Source of the DNA: Corythucha ciliata | Lineage: Eukaryota; Arthropoda; Insecta; Hemiptera; Tingidae | DNA length: 64,000 bases | Assembly (NCBI GenBank): GCA_038030265.1 | Contig: CM075941.1 | Span: forward strand, 51,561,952-51,625,951 | Direction of reading: 5' to 3' | In this document: one piece after another, positions 33,263 to 46,010 of the stretch | Numbering within the stretch: position 1 is the first letter of the stretch | Layout: the number at the start of each line of letters is the position of its first letter | The notes under the pieces: model-generated | Database searches by the model: none | Told to the model about the DNA's origin: nothing | What the model saw: only the letters and a program-made list of their open reading frames with translations | Made by a program: the position numbers and the translations under genes

Positions 33263-35134
33263 TTTTTCATCTTGAAGCATTACAGTGCCCTCCCCCCTCT
33301 TTAAATGGTGGCCTCACCATCATCATCGATGCACTGTGGCACTGGCTGTTACATTGTGAACGAGGGTAGATATAGAGAGTGCCATCTTAACAGCTCCCCC
33401 TTTTACAGTACTTTGGTGCGAGACAAGTTAAATAAATCTCTTATTGGTACGGAGATCGACAAATTATAGCAGACACCATCTACTTAGGGGGGGGGGGGTT
33501 TGAACCCCTAAAACCCACCCCGTAAATCCGCCACTGGCTCCGAGTCGGCAATGCGAAGCGCTCTGATTGTTTAAAGCCCAAAGCTCAGCTTTTTAAAGAT
33601 TGCACGTGAAGGCTTGGTGGACATCTGGAATTCACTGTCTTGTCTGATATTCGCTCTAGCAGCTATGGCGGTTGGTTGTGTTGCATTTCATTTATGTCCC
33701 CCACCCCCCTACAAGAGAACGAGAGTCTCGGTACGAGAGTATAGTGTTCTTGATCTCGGTCTTGCCAACCGGTGGCGAGACGTGGGGGAAAACCCCTTTT
33801 TGAAATGAGAAAATCATGGTGAAGGTGGTTGGATCTTAAGCGGGGGGGGGGATTAAGCTGGTCATTGCTGGGTAGCTTGCGAATAAGCCGATTATGCGTT
33901 TAGATGTTTAGTAAAATGCCGGAGGGGTCATCAGTTCTCATCTGCCAACGCCCGCGGTAAACGGGTTCTTCGTGTCACCATTATACTACATAAACTGGCT
34001 AGACAGGGCATTCTTGATTTTATTCAAATTGTAGTTGGGGATTGGTGATGAGGGGTGGGCAAAATACTTGAGTATTTAAAATACTTTGTATCTTAAATAC
34101 AAAATACGTATTTTGTAACTGTATTTAAATACTATTGGAAAAGTATTTGTATTTCTGTATTTAAAATACATTTTTGAAAGTATTTTGGGCTTTGTATTTG
34201 AAATACATTTTCTAAAGTATTTTGTATTTCACACTCAACGAAAATACAAATACAAATACTACATAAACTGGCTAGACAGGGCATTCTTGCTTTTAGTTTC
34301 AACGTTCTTTAGTTTCCACTTCTTCGCCACCATTCACCAGTATAACCTTACCTAGTGACACCATATTTGGCACAAAAACCCGGTGAATTAACAGCCTTCG
34401 ACTGACGTATTCATTATTCGAAAAAGTGGAGAGGGAAGGGTAGCCATTGTGAGAGGTGGAAGTTCCGAATCCCTTGTTAGCACAACTGCCGCAAAAATGA
34501 TGCCAGTGGATGGATCATACAGAGGCCTAGCCTAAGTTCGTTAACCAGCCATTCAAGGTCGTGGGAAGCGGGTGAAAGTAAGGGTAAACAAATTTAAAAA
34601 TTCACCATCATTCACAAAGTAAACCTAGCGACACGTATTTTAAACGAAACTATGAAGTAATAGTATCCTTCGATAAACGCTTTTTTTCCCGAAAAATTGA
34701 AGGGGGAGGAGTAGTTCGGGGGAATGAGGGAGAGCCGAAACGCGTAAAATTCCTCGTTAGCGTGGAAATTATCGGGAAAATATGGATTATTCAGCAGTAA
34801 TGTAATTCAGCTAACTGGCCCAGAGCTATCCCTCCCCCCGACATCCTTTTTACAGTCGGCCTCACCCACTTGCGTACCGTGGTAATGGCGAGGGGGGCGG
34901 ACCGCCCCGAGCCCCTGTCAGGCGGAGCCCCCCAGAAGCGGAAAAATTAGGATTTTTAGGTTCATTCATGTAAAAAGGTTGGACTACGATTTTTTGTTGT
35001 TGTTTTTCTTTTTTTTTTTTTTTTTTTTTACGAATTTCAATCTATATCTGACCTGGGGAATATAACGTTACAAGCGATATCAGCAAATAGTGTGGGCTGA
35101 CTATTCGATTAGTAGCTCAAATAGATCAGAAATA
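33263..35134. other. MITE debris and low-complexity sequence, no gene
   Basis: 33485-33540 contains, on the minus strand, AGTGGCGGATTTACGGGG followed by a G/C run, a common MITE terminus. 34048-34265 is a GTATTT-rich hAT-type MITE opening GGGGTGGGCAAAATAC. A 32-bp direct repeat (33985-34016 and 34258-34289) brackets it. 34874-34930 has a GGGGGGCGGACCGCCCC palindrome. G and T homopolymers occur at about 33487, 33841 and 35010. The frame at 33614-33808 has a hydrophobic start but no recognisable domain. Confidence 0.5.
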
Positions 35135-37935
35135 TGCGCCTCCTTGAGGGAAATTCACGGCTAAAATAGAGAAAATACACCGCCACCACTCCCAAGTTTC
35201 GTTAGGTCCTTAAGCGCACTATAATGTACTGATCCGCAATTTGCAACGCGCTAATGTTCGTGGCTATAACTGCGAAAAAGCGCTGGTTCGTGGTCTCCCG
35301 ATGCAACTTCCAGTCCGAAATTGAGAAAAAATCGTCGATTCGACGGCCATTCCACGGCTAAAATGTAGACATTAATGCAAAAATGTTGTTTCTGGGCTAA
35401 GCCCGCGGCTACGATTGAGAATGAGAATGCTGTACAAGCAATCAAAAATCGTTGCAATTATTGCCAAAAACAACGCTTATTCGAGTTTAAACTGGACCAA
35501 AATGGCAAATTAACAACTCAAATGGCGAAAAATCGTCTATTAATAAAAAAAAAGAGAATAGATAATGTGCTAATTCGCTGTAAAATTATCAGAAAACGCT
35601 ATTTCACATCTGAAATGAAGAAAAATCGCTAATTCGCGGCTGAAATTGAGAAAACGAAAATCTGTATAGTTTCTGAAAGATTCGAGGCTCTAACTGAGAA
35701 ACAGCGCTAATCCGTAGAAAAAAATTGCTCTCGCGGGGCTAAAACCTATAAAAAATAACGCGGCTAGAATCGACAAAAATAATAATTAGCGCGGCCAACA
35801 CTAAGAAAAACACTAATTTTCAACTCAAACTGAGGAAAAAGTGCTAATTCGCAGCTAAAAAACGAAAAAATGGCTAAACTGCAGCTGAAAATGAGGAAGA
35901 CGCCAAATCGTGGCTAAAATGGCGGAAAACCGCCAATACAAACGAAAGAATCCCTACTGCACTGCTAAAATTGATTAAAAGCGCTAACCCGTGGCCAAAA
36001 TTGGTTAAAGTTGTAACGTGCCAACAGCTAACAAACCTCAATTTTAGTTTTAAAAAACAACAAATGTTACGTTAAAAAAACAACATAAGTCAGTTTGATC
36101 GCGATTTCGGATTTTCCCAATTTTTCATTGTCGTTATAAAAAAGATCTCTAAATCTTTCGTTGGCCGTTATTTCGTATACTGAAGAGAACGCGACCCACA
36201 AAGTCGTAAATCTTGAAAAATTGACAAAACGCCAATGCGTAGCTTCTGTTCGAGGCTAAAACTAAACAATAAACGCTAATTCATAGCAAAAATTGAAGGA
36301 AAAATGCCAACGTGGAACTGAAGTGTAAAAAAAAAAAAAAAAACGCAGCTAATATTGAAAAATTTACTATAATTAGCCTGTCATAAATAAATAAAAACTC
36401 TGGTTTTCAGCTGAAATTAGGAAAAAGTGTTATTCTCGGCTAAAAATTGAGGAAATCACGAAATCGTGGCTAAAATTAAGGTAATTCGCGAATTCACAGA
36501 TTAGAAACGCTTCAAAGTAGCTCAAATTGAAAAAAACGCGGATTCGCGGCTAAAATTGAGGAAAATAATCGCGGACAAAGTGTGTTGGAATTTCTAATTC
36601 CGCCTTCTGACGACAACTTTGTGGCTAAAATTGAGGTAAAAGACAACCTCATGGTTATAAGTAAAAGAAAAAATACTGATTCACGGCTAATGTAATGTGC
36701 CAAAATGTAAAAGAACCCGCCAATTTGCGGCTAATATGGAGAAAATCAGTAATTATTCTGGCTAGAATAAAGAGAAAAGTTAATTTTCAGCCTAAATTGA
36801 AACAAAAAGTGCTAATTCACTGTCAAAAATGGAAGAATTGCCGATTTGCAGTAAAAATATCGGAAAACGCCAATTCGTCGCTAAAATGAACAAAATTCGC
36901 TATTGCACGAGCTAGAAATAGCTACTGCACTGCTAAATTCACAAAAAAGCGCCACAAAGAGACAAATTTCAACTTGCGTCAAAAATTGGAAGTACGCTAA
37001 TTCGCGGCTTCCTCGGGCAACTTTGAGGCTAAAATTGAGAAAAAGCGATAATTCATGGCTATGAGTGAAAAACTCGCAAATTCGCGGCTAAAACTGAGAC
37101 GAAATCGCTATTCCGCAGTGTATGGTTAACGGTGAACAAAAAATGCTAATTTGTGGTAAACATTTCGAGAATTTGACGGCTAATATTGAGTAATTTTTGA
37201 GTAAAACGCTAGAAAAAATCGCTAATTTGCAGATAAAATTGTGGAAAACGCCAACTCGAGGAAAGTTAAAGAAACATCGCTGATTCACAGGACAGGGGCG
37301 TAGCCAGCCCGTGATCAAGAGGTGGGCAGCCAGATAGGCATGGATCCACAATATGGGGGGGGGGACGTCTTGAAAAAAAGTGCTCGTTCGGGGATGAAAT
37401 CTAGAAAAGAACATTTTGCGGCTAAAGACTGTGGAAAAACACCCATTCAAGGCTAAAATTAAGAAATAGCGCTGATTCACGTTTGATAAATGTCATTGTT
37501 CGCGGTTTGTGGTTTCGCGATGCAAAATCCAAGACGAGATTAAGAAAATGCGTTGATTCACGGTTTATATAGCTCTTTTCACAGCTAAAATTGACAAAAT
37601 AAATTGCTCGTTCAACGTAGAGTTGAGCAAAATCACTCATTTGCGGCTAAAATTGAGAAATACAGCTCATTCACGCGGGTAAAGTTGAGGAAAAACTGTT
37701 CTTTTGCGGCTGAACTTGACAGAACGCACCAATTGAACTGGTAAATCAAAAATGCCTTATTTCACGGTTTTTTTGAGACCTTTTCATGGCTAAAATGAAG
37801 AAAATGGGCTAGTTCAAGGTAGAATTGAGAAAAAGCACTCAGTTTCAGCTAAAGTTAAGGAAAACGAAAATTCGAGTCTAAAACAGTGCTCATTCACGAG
37901 TAAAATCGGGGAAAAACTCTGTGTAATCACTCTTG
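35135..37935 (-). repeat. Degenerate ~30-bp array, family A (right arm, inverted)
   Basis: Units appear here as GCGGCTAAAATTGAGAAAAA and CGCTAATTC, the reverse complement of family A. From 35475 the tract is the mirror copy of the left-arm array. The part before 35475 continues the same repeat without a left-arm partner. A GGGGCGTAGCCAGCCC MITE fragment at about 37295-37380 mirrors 26965-27060. Confidence 0.8.
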
Positions 37936-38523
37936 AGAAAAACTGGATCCACGCCTGATGGATATAGCGTATGAGCAGACCACGACTTTGGCGCCCTCAA
38001 CTCGGCATGACCGAGTACGGGCTCGCTGATTGATTGATTGATATTTGACTAGCTTCACTGGCGAAACTATCAGATGCACCGTTGCCATTTCGCAGGCTGA
38101 TAACAGAATCTGGAGGTGAGAATCGCGTCAATTCACGGTGATCAGAAACTAAATTTGCACAGAAACGGCCACTATACGTCAAAAAATATATATCTGCTGG
38201 AAAACTGTCGTTTGTAGCCTTCTATTAGGGATTTCACGTCGAAAAACGGAAACTTCTCCCCCCCGAAAAGTGATACTTTTGGATTTAAACTTCAAATTTT
38301 AGAGATGGTAAGCAAAGCTGACATTTCCTCTCCCACCATATAAGTTTGGATGACAGAGCGGGCCAAGCACGGTTTGAGCTGGCCAAAACGCACGAAATTG
38401 CCCGTAGAACCTGCGAAAATGGGATTGTAGTGCGAAAAATCAGCAAAATCGGTGTCCAAATTAAGCCGACCCTTGAAATCGTTTGTCAGCAACAAACATA
38501 CACGAATTGTGGCGAAAATGTAG

Positions 38524-38935
38524 TGTTTAGGCGTGAAGGCAAGGTTCGTAGTGAAGGGGAGGAGATAAAAATATTTCTTCTATTATCGCCTTTTCTAAAC
38601 ATCAAAAGGGAAAAGGGCCAGTTTGTTGTTCGCCGTCCTCCCAGCCACCCGAGCGAATTAATACGTAGTGTTCAAAGAAGTTTCAATGCTGTTTTACCCA
38701 GATCAATCATTATTACACCCCAAAATTACGTCGGTTTAATTAAACGGTCGCGCCTGCAGTTTCCCGTACTCCCCTCCGTCCTATCCTCACCCACCACACT
38801 CTTTGTGGACCGAGTGGAACGAGCCCAGGTGAGTCTGTTTGATTTTTCCTTTCACGGTCCTCCGGATTTAATGACATTGTGTCATCAGTAATTATTAACA
38901 ATAAAAATCGTGGGTACGGAATAACCGCCCCAACA
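38524..38935 (+). repeat. BEL 5' LTR
   Basis: This 412-bp LTR begins TGTTTAGGCG and ends GCCCCAACA. It would drive transcription of the element. An AATAAAAA near 38899 is a possible polyadenylation signal. Its 181-codon open frame, which starts upstream of the LTR, is not a gene. Confidence 0.95.
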
Positions 38936-38940
38936 TAAAT

Positions 38941-38958
38941 TGGTCAGCTCCGGGCCGG
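38941..38958 (+). promoter_or_regulatory. Candidate BEL primer-binding site
   Basis: TGGTCAGCTCCGGGCCGG starts five bases after the LTR and begins with TGG, complementary to a tRNA CCA end. The tRNA was not identified, so this call rests on position and the TGG start. Confidence 0.45.
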
Positions 38959-39198
38959 ATAAAAATCAGTTTAAGGAGCGTCAAAGTTCACTTTCTTTGT
39001 AAATTACAAATCATTTATCTCACACGAAAAAGATAGAGACGCGTTGAAACTTCTTCATATTTGCATTGTAAGCGGTCTTGATTTCATTCAAAATAAAATA
39101 TTAACTTCACCCCACCACCACACACTTTTTTTGCAAGCGCTTCTCACACTTAACTGTTTATATTTTCCGTTGTCAATCTGTTAGAATTTTTATCGCTC

Positions 39199-40710
39199 AT
39201 GGCTGGGAAGAGTCGGGTTAAAATTCTCAATTCGAGGGTTGAAGCTATTTTTGAACAGGTTCAAAAATTTATGATCTTTCAAAGAGAGTCTCAGATGAGA
39301 ATAAATCATTGTTTTTAGTAAAAGCTAAGTCTGTGCCCGTACTGCACGGAGACTTCAGAAATTTTGTTGAGGAATTAGAGTCCGTAAGTGTGGAGGTTGA
39401 CGCCACCTACTCCCCCTCTTTCCAGAGATTGTCGTCTTTTCAGGACTTATGCGATGAAATTTCCGTTGTTGTCGAGCGATTAATGTCCGCTGAAAAGCAT
39501 GAAGAAGAGGTGAAGGGGGCTCTACCATTGAGTTGTAAACTTAAATTAGAGCCAATTCAGATTATGAAATTTGACGGTTCCCCAGAGAATTGGATTCCAT
39601 TTTACCAATTATTTGTGAAATTAATAGATCAAAATCGAAGCCTCTCGGATCTAGAAAAAGTCAATTATTTGGTTACGCATTTAACCGGTAGCGCACGAAG
39701 TATTGTTACGGGAATTCCTCCGTCAGAGGAAAACTATAGACTTCTTCTAGACACTCTTGTGAATAGATTTGAGGATAAGAGAGCCCTAGGGAACTATTAT
39801 CTAGAGAAAATTTTGAATTTTAAATCAATTTCCCAGGAGTCGGAGAAAGGTTTGAACACATTTTTGGAAGGGTTTGTGGAATCCGCTCTCGCATTGAAGA
39901 GACTAGGTATAGACGATTTGTTCGATTTCTTTTTGGTTAATTTGGCTTGTAAAAAACTTGATCCTGAGACTATTCGTTATTTTGACATGTCCACGAGGGA
40001 GGAAGTCGTCCCTACCTTTGAACAATTGGTTGAGTTTGTCCGAGCCCAGACGAAAATTTTAGGTCGTTCTGGAAAACAAACGAGTACGTCATCTGGAAAG
40101 ACGAGCTCCAAGAGCCCTCAGGTTTTCGTAGCACAACAACCCTCAACTGCAAGCCCTCCCGTTGAGACAAAATCTATTTGCTCTTTGTGTAAATCCAACG
40201 CAGCTCACCCCTGGTATAAATGTTCATCCTTTTTGCTTATGAATGTGAAACAGCGCTATGAACAGGTCAAGAAGGCACGTCGCTGTTTTAATTGTTTGTC
40301 TCACTCACACCCAGTCGATAAGTGTACCTCGAAATTTAGTTGTTCGCGTTGTCAAAGAAGACATCACGGTTTGCTTCACTATGAAGGAACCACTCACCAA
40401 AGTGCATCATCGTCACTCCCTCTCACTACACCTCCAACTGTCACCCCCTCAGCACCGGTGGAGCCCACCCCCACACCCAATGTTGTGTCAAATGTTTGTC
40501 GGCACTCACTTGTTTTGCTCTCCACCGCTCAAGTCGTGGTAGAAAGTCGCCTTTCCGGTCAACCTTGTATGCTGAGGGCGTTACTGGATAACGGCTCTCA
40601 AGCCAATTTTATTCGCAAGGAGGCATGTCAACAGTTGGGCCTCATTACTTCACCCACACAATCACAAGTAACTTGCCTGGCTCGAGGAATAGCTCCTATC
40701 GGGAAAAAGC
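39199..40710 (+). pseudogene. BEL Gag plus protease, frameshifted
   Basis: An ATG at 39199 starts MAGKSRVKILNSRVEAI. After a one-base shift near 39290 the frame continues to about 40710. The Gag core (IQIMKFDGSPENWIPFYQLF, about 39555) is the DUF1759-type domain of BEL elements. A Cys/His cluster follows at about 40180-40375 (CSLCKSN, CFNCLSHSHPVDKC, CSRCQRRHH), serving nucleic-acid binding. The aspartic protease (DUF1758-type) gives ALLDNGSQANFI at about 40578. The active-site triplet reads Asp-Asn-Gly instead of the usual Asp-Ser/Thr-Gly, one transition from AGC. Near 40702-40706 an A5 run carries another shift, after which the protease continues in the pol frame. Gag packages RNA; the protease would cleave the polyprotein. 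Confidence 0.85.
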
Positions 40711-43700
40711 TACCCTCACTTTTAGCTCGAGATTCCATCCGGAAAGAAAATTTGACATGGAGGTATTAGTTCTGGATGAAATCACCGGCATTTTGCCATC
40801 TAAAGTCGTTCAATTGGAAGACCTCCCTCACCTCGCTGGTTTAGCGCTAGCAGACCAAAGCTTTCACATCCCTGGTCCAATAGATTTGTTAATAGGAGCA
40901 GCCGTATGGCCTCTCATCCTTGGAGGGCGTAAGATATCTGGACCTGCTAATGGCCCGGTAGCAATCGAGTCGTCGTTGGGATGGCTAATAACGGGAGAGG
41001 TATCAATTCAAACATCCACACCTCCTGTCTCCCAAGTTTTTACCGCGTGTGAAGAGGAGCCGCTTCAAGAAATAATGTCAAGATTTTGGTGCCTGGAGGA
41101 AGTTCCTACGGCAATTAAGCCCTCAAAAGATGATGACGCGTGTGAGCAACACTTCATAAATACTGTCTCTCGGGGTCATGACGGTCGATTTTCGGTTTCC
41201 TTGCCTTTTCGTCACCCACCCTCTTTATTAGGGGATTCACTGTCCTGCGCTACCAATCGCTTCTTGTCTTTGGAACGGCGTTTAATGGCCGATTCCACAA
41301 TTCACCAACACTATGTCACCGTAATGAATGGATATCTCGAGAAGGGATACATGTCAGAGGTTCCTTTTGACCAGGTACAGGAAAATGGTTATTCGTACTA
41401 CATACCACACCATGGAGTCGTCAAACCGAACAGTACCAGCACTCCCCTCAGGGTAGTGTTGAATGCCAGCGCGAAATCTATTGGGGGCTACTCCCTCAAT
41501 GATTTGTTACACACCGGCCCCAAATTACAAAATGACTTGGTGTCAATCTTATTAAATTTTCGATTGTTTCGATACGTTTTGTCGGCTGATATACAGCAGA
41601 TGTATCAACGTATCCTGGTAAATGATTGTGATCGTCGATATCAACGATTAGTGTGGCGCTCCTCTCCACAGAATGAGCTTAAGATATACCAAATGAATAC
41701 AGTTGTATTTGGAATGGCTAGTTCTCCATATTTGGCCCTGCGTACAGTTCAGCATTTAGTTGAGTTGGAGGGAATGAAGTTTCCTCAAGCCGTGGAAGTT
41801 GCTAAACGGGATTTATATGTAGACGATGTCCTCAGTTCTATGCCGTCAGAGGAGGAGGCTGTTGAAACCTACCGGGCGTTATCTTCTCTATTTCAAAAGG
41901 GCTCCTTTCGGCTAACAAAATGGTCGACAAATTCGGAGCGGGTGTTGTCTGAGATCCCGGAGGTAGATCGTTCGGTGGAGTTAATTTCTTTCGATAAGGC
42001 GCCCTCTCTTGCGGTACTGGGTCTGATATGGAATCCTGTTCTAGATGAATTTTCGGTTCACATTGATTTGGCCAGTCCTACTGCCAAGTGCACTAAGCGA
42101 ATCATGTTGTCAACTATCGCACGGATATTTGATCCTCTCGGAATTTTCGTTCCCATTACCATTGTAGCCTAAGGGCTTATTAAAATATTATGGTCGTTGA
42201 AAGTTGACTGGGATGAAGAGCCCCCTCTGGACGTTTGTCATCGTTGGGAAGAATTTTCTAAGAATCTGCCTCGCTTATCGGGGTTCAAACTCCCTAGGCA
42301 TCTTGCTGTGGAACCAGGAGACCAACTTGTGGTTATTGGGTTTGCTGATGCCTCGGCGATAGCTTACGGCGCAGTGGTTTATATTCATGCCTCAAACATG
42401 CTTACCACCAATATTCGGTTTGTGTGTGCCAAGTCCAAAATTTCCCCGGAAAAATGTGTCAGTATCCCTAGGTTGGAGTTGTGCGCCGCACTTCTTTTAT
42501 CGAAATTGATTAGGAACGTCAAGGAAACATTGGGTACTCGTCACCCAATAACGGGAGTTAGAGCTTTTTCGGATTCGGCGGTCACCCTTCAGTGGATTTC
42601 ATCGTCACCCTCGAGATGGTCGACCTTTGTCGGAAATCGAGTTACTCAAATTCAAGAGAATGTTGCCGTTCAAGATTGGCTACACGTGCGAGGTTCTATG
42701 AATCCCGCCGATTGTCTGAGTCGTGGTCTCCCCGTTGATGCATTTCTGTCTCATCCCTTGTGGTTTGAGGGTCCCGAGTGGCTTAATACTCCTGAAGAAA
42801 CATGGCCAGTGAGAAGGGTTACTGACTTGGTGGGAGAGCCTTCACCTCCCGAAGAAAAAATTCAAACTCATGTCGTATCGTTACCTGTACAGGAATGGGT
42901 TCTGAGTCCCTTGTTGGATAGAGTTTCCTCCTATCGTCGCCTACTGCGAGTCACCGCGTTGGTTCGACGTGTGGTCCGACTGAGCAGTGTGCGCTCCGGT
43001 CCTCTGCAGGCTTCCGAATTGGAGAGTTCTGAGCTGGCATGGTGTCAACATATTCAAAAAACGTGTTTGAGTGACATCGTCTCCGACCTGCATCACATGG
43101 ATAATCATGAAACACCTAAGCGCAAAACCCACCCCCTAATTTTAAAGTTAGGTTTATTTTTAGACAATGGAGTCGTCAGGGTGGGGGGACGTCTACAAAA
43201 TTCCACCTTGCCATATGAACGTCGGCACCCTATCGTGTTGCCCAAATCAGGAAGATTTGTGGAGTTGCTGATTGATCAATACCACCAGGACAATTTACAC
43301 ACGGGATCCCACCTTCTACTCTCCTTGGTCCATCTCAAATTTTGGATAATTTCGGCCAGAGACCTGGTCCGCCGACGAGTGAAAAATTGTAATTGGTGTT
43401 TTCGGATGAAACCCAAGGCCTTACAACCGAAGATGGCGCCTTTACCATCCACGCGATTTCATGAATTAAAGGCATTCATCTCCTGTGGTGTAGATTATGC
43501 GGGACCGTTCTCTATCACTGTTGCTAGGCGCCGGGGAGCTCGAAGCGTTAAGGCTTACATTTGCCTATTTGTGTGCCTCGCCACGAAGGCAGTTCACATT
43601 GAGCTGGCTTCTGACCTATCTACAAACTGTTTTCTCGCCGCTTTCCGCCGATTCTTGTCACGCCGAGGTCCGTGCTCCATTGTTTGCTCGGATCAGGGCA

Positions 43701-44395
43701 CTAATTTTGTTGGAGCAAAGAATGCGTTAGATGAGCTTTACCGACTGCTAGTCTCCCGGGAATATAACAACGCAATAGTTTCCGAGTTAGCCTCCCGTCG
43801 AATTGAATGGAAATTGAATCCTCCCGCTGCTCCTCATTTTGGAGGCATATGGGAAGCGAACGTAAAAAGCGTCAAGACTCATCTGACAAAGCTCGTAGGT
43901 AACACCTTGCTTACGTACGAAGAATTCAACACAGCTCTTGTCCAAATTGAAGCGCTTCTGAACAGTCGACCCCTTGCGGTCCTTGATCGAAGCGACGGTG
44001 ACCATCCCGAAGCTCTTACTCCGGCGCACTTTCTCACCCTAGGCGCCTCACTTGACCACTTGCCTGCGATCGATGTCTCATCCCATCCACTGCCTCGCCT
44101 CGATCACTACGCCAAAGTTAACTGGATTGTACAGCAATTCTGGAAACGATGGCAGCAAGAATATTTACACACCCTGCAAACCCGAGTGAAGTGGCAGCAG
44201 GATTGTCCACCCATAAAGCCTGGCACAATAGTCGTAATGACGAAGGAAAACGCACCCCCTCTCTCGTGGCCGCTTGCCATAGTTCTGCAAGTTTTTCCAG
44301 GTTCCGATGGCGTGACCCGAGTAGCTAGGGTTAGGGTTCGTGAAGGTAAACTTGTGAGGCCACTCGTCAAATTATGTCCCTTACCCACACAATAG
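40700..44395 (+). pseudogene. BEL Pol: protease end, RT, RNase H, integrase
   Basis: One long frame is broken only by TAA at 42170-42172. The order is the protease C-terminal part (LLIGAAVWPLI, about 40890), RT with LRVVLNASAKS (about 41450), LSADIQQMYQRI and YVDD at 41816-41827. RNase H follows after the stop (VIGFADASAIAYGAV, about 42333, then PRLELCAALLL and AFSDSAVTLQW). Next come the integrase zinc region (H-H-C-C in YHQDNLHTGSH to CNWC, about 43273-43400) and the catalytic core (VDYAGPF, CSDQGTNF, GGIWEANVKS supplying Asp-Asp-Glu). The frame ends in a DUF5641-type tail (WKRWQQEYLHTLQTR). All catalytic residues of RT and integrase are present. With the TAA as written RNase H and integrase would be lost. 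Confidence 0.92.
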
Positions 44396-44399
44396 TCGA

Positions 44400-44930
44400 G
44401 TGATCGTCGTCAATTTTGTTGATACCGTTGGGATGCCTCACTATCCGTTGTTGATTTGAACATTTTTCTATTTATTTATTCTGTTTGTTGGTTCGACACA
44501 TTTTCTATTTATTCCTCTCAAAAATTGTTTGTTGGTTTGACAAATTTTCTATTTATTTATTCTGTTTGTTGGTTGGACAAATTTTCTATTTATTTATTCT
44601 GTTTGTTGGTTCGACACATTTTCTATTTATTCCTCTCATGAACTGTTTGTTGGTTTGACAAACTTTCTGGTTATTTATTCTATGAATTGTTGGTTTGATC
44701 ACTTTCCTCTTTACTTATTTGCTGCACAGTTTGTTTTGTTCGACTCTTTTTCTCCTCAGTTATTTTACGAACTCTCCGTTTTCATTGATCTGTGGAACAT
44801 TTTCGTATATTTATTGTTTATCCTGCCTTAAGAGTTCATGGGTTTCATTAAGCCTTCAATCTTGGCCATGCTTGACTCCCTCTATTTATTCACCTTATTT
44901 TGTCGGTCTGAAATTTACTATTTCAGGGTG
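44400..44930 (+). repeat. BEL 3' untranslated region with 37/44-bp minisatellite
   Basis: 44460-44700 holds about six copies of a unit built on TTTTCTATTTATT and TGTTTGTTGGTT. They alternate between a 37-bp form and a 44-bp form with an inserted CCTCTCA-like piece. Such VNTRs are common between pol and the 3' LTR. No env-like protein is encoded here. Confidence 0.8.
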
Positions 44931-44937
44931 GGGCGAA
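44923..44937 (+). promoter_or_regulatory. Candidate polypurine tract
   Basis: CAGGGTGGGGCGAA lies directly before the 3' LTR, where the plus-strand primer should be. It is purine-rich with pyrimidine interruptions. Confidence 0.5.
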
Positions 44938-45349
44938 TGTTTAGGCGTGAAGGCAAGGTTCGTAGTGAAGGGGAGGAGATAAAAATCTTTCTTCTATTAT
45001 CGCCTTTTCTAAACATCAAAAGGGAAAAGGGCCAGTTTGTTGTTCGCCGTCCTCCCAGCCACCCGAGCGAATTAATACGTAGTGTTCAAAGAAGTTTCAA
45101 TGCTGTTTTACCCAGATCAATCATTATTACACCCCAAAATTACGTCGGTTTAATTAAACGGTCGCGCCTGCAGTTTCCCGTACTCCCCTCCGTCCTATCC
45201 TCACCCACCACACTCTTTGTGGACCGAGTGGAACGATCCCAGGTGAGCCTGTTTGATTTTTCCTTTCACGGTCCTCCGGATTTAATGACATTGTGTCATC
45301 AGTAATTATTAACAATAAAAATCGTGGGTACGGAATAACCGCCCCAACA
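44938..45349 (+). repeat. BEL 3' LTR
   Basis: This 412-bp LTR matches the 5' LTR except for three substitutions I could see (near 44987, 45237 and 45248). Confidence 0.95.
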
Positions 45350-45729
45350 TGTAGTCTTTTTTAGTGAGAAAAATCCGCAAAATTGGTTTTATGGAGCTTA
45401 ATACAAGAAATTTGTGTTTCTGTTAGCCAAATCAGGGGAAGTGTTTTTTTTTTTATTATTATTATTATTATTTCTTTTTTAAAAGAAATATCAGTAAAAA
45501 TGATGTCTTAGTAGTCGAAATCAGAGATGCTGGTTGCTCAGCGAGGCAGTGCTTTGTAGTGTGCGACATTTGGTTTTCACCACAAAAAAAAAAAAAAAAA
45601 ATCGAAAGTTTTTATGCTGGATTTTAATCACTAAAATTTAGGGGTGGGCAGCTGCTCCACGAAATCTGCGCTTTTTATTCTAAGAAAGGGCAACTGCCCA
45701 CCCCTGCCCCCCGCTGGCTACGCCCATGT

Positions 45730-46010
45730 CACAGGATAAAAAATCTACTTTGCTGCTAAAGTTGGGGAAAAGCGCATATTTATGTCTATAAGTTGTGGGG
45801 GGGGGGATTACCCCGCTAATCCGTTGCTAATTTGCAGCGAAAAGCGCTAATTTGCTGTTAAAATTGACAAAATTCACTCATTCGCGGCTAAAATGGAGAA
45901 ATTCGCGGTTTAAACTTGGCATAAGCGCTGTTTAGCGGATAGACTGTGGAAATAGCGGTAATTTGCCTATAATATATGGAAAAGGTCATGGCTAAAATTA
46001 GGAAAAGACC
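45730..46010 (-). repeat. Family A array fragment (mirror of 25100-25410)
   Basis: GCTAATTTGCAGC- and GGCTAAAAT-like cores recur at about 30-base spacing in reverse orientation, matching the left-arm copy. Confidence 0.6.

Larger units (their letters stand above)
38524..45349 (+). mobile_element. Complete BEL/Pao LTR retrotransposon, 6.8 kb
   Basis: Two 412-bp LTRs, each TGTT...AACA, flank a 6-kb interior with Gag, protease, RT, RNase H and integrase segments in BEL/Pao order. The direct repeat TGTAG at 38519-38523 and 45350-45354 is a 5-bp target duplication. The left arm keeps the empty site (CTACA on its plus strand, 25805-25809). The LTRs differ at three positions by eye, so insertion was recent. 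There is no env-like frame after pol. The copy carries two frame breaks, one stop and an altered protease motif, so it is non-autonomous as written. Confidence 0.95.

Noticed and set aside
38346..38891. 181-codon frame at the BEL 5' LTR
   Set aside because: It runs from arm sequence into the LTR and recurs partly at the 3' LTR. It is a by-product of non-coding LTR sequence.
44400..44930. Possible env gene after BEL pol
   Set aside because: The region is a 37/44-bp minisatellite and untranslated sequence. Its short frames have no signal-peptide or fusion-protein features.
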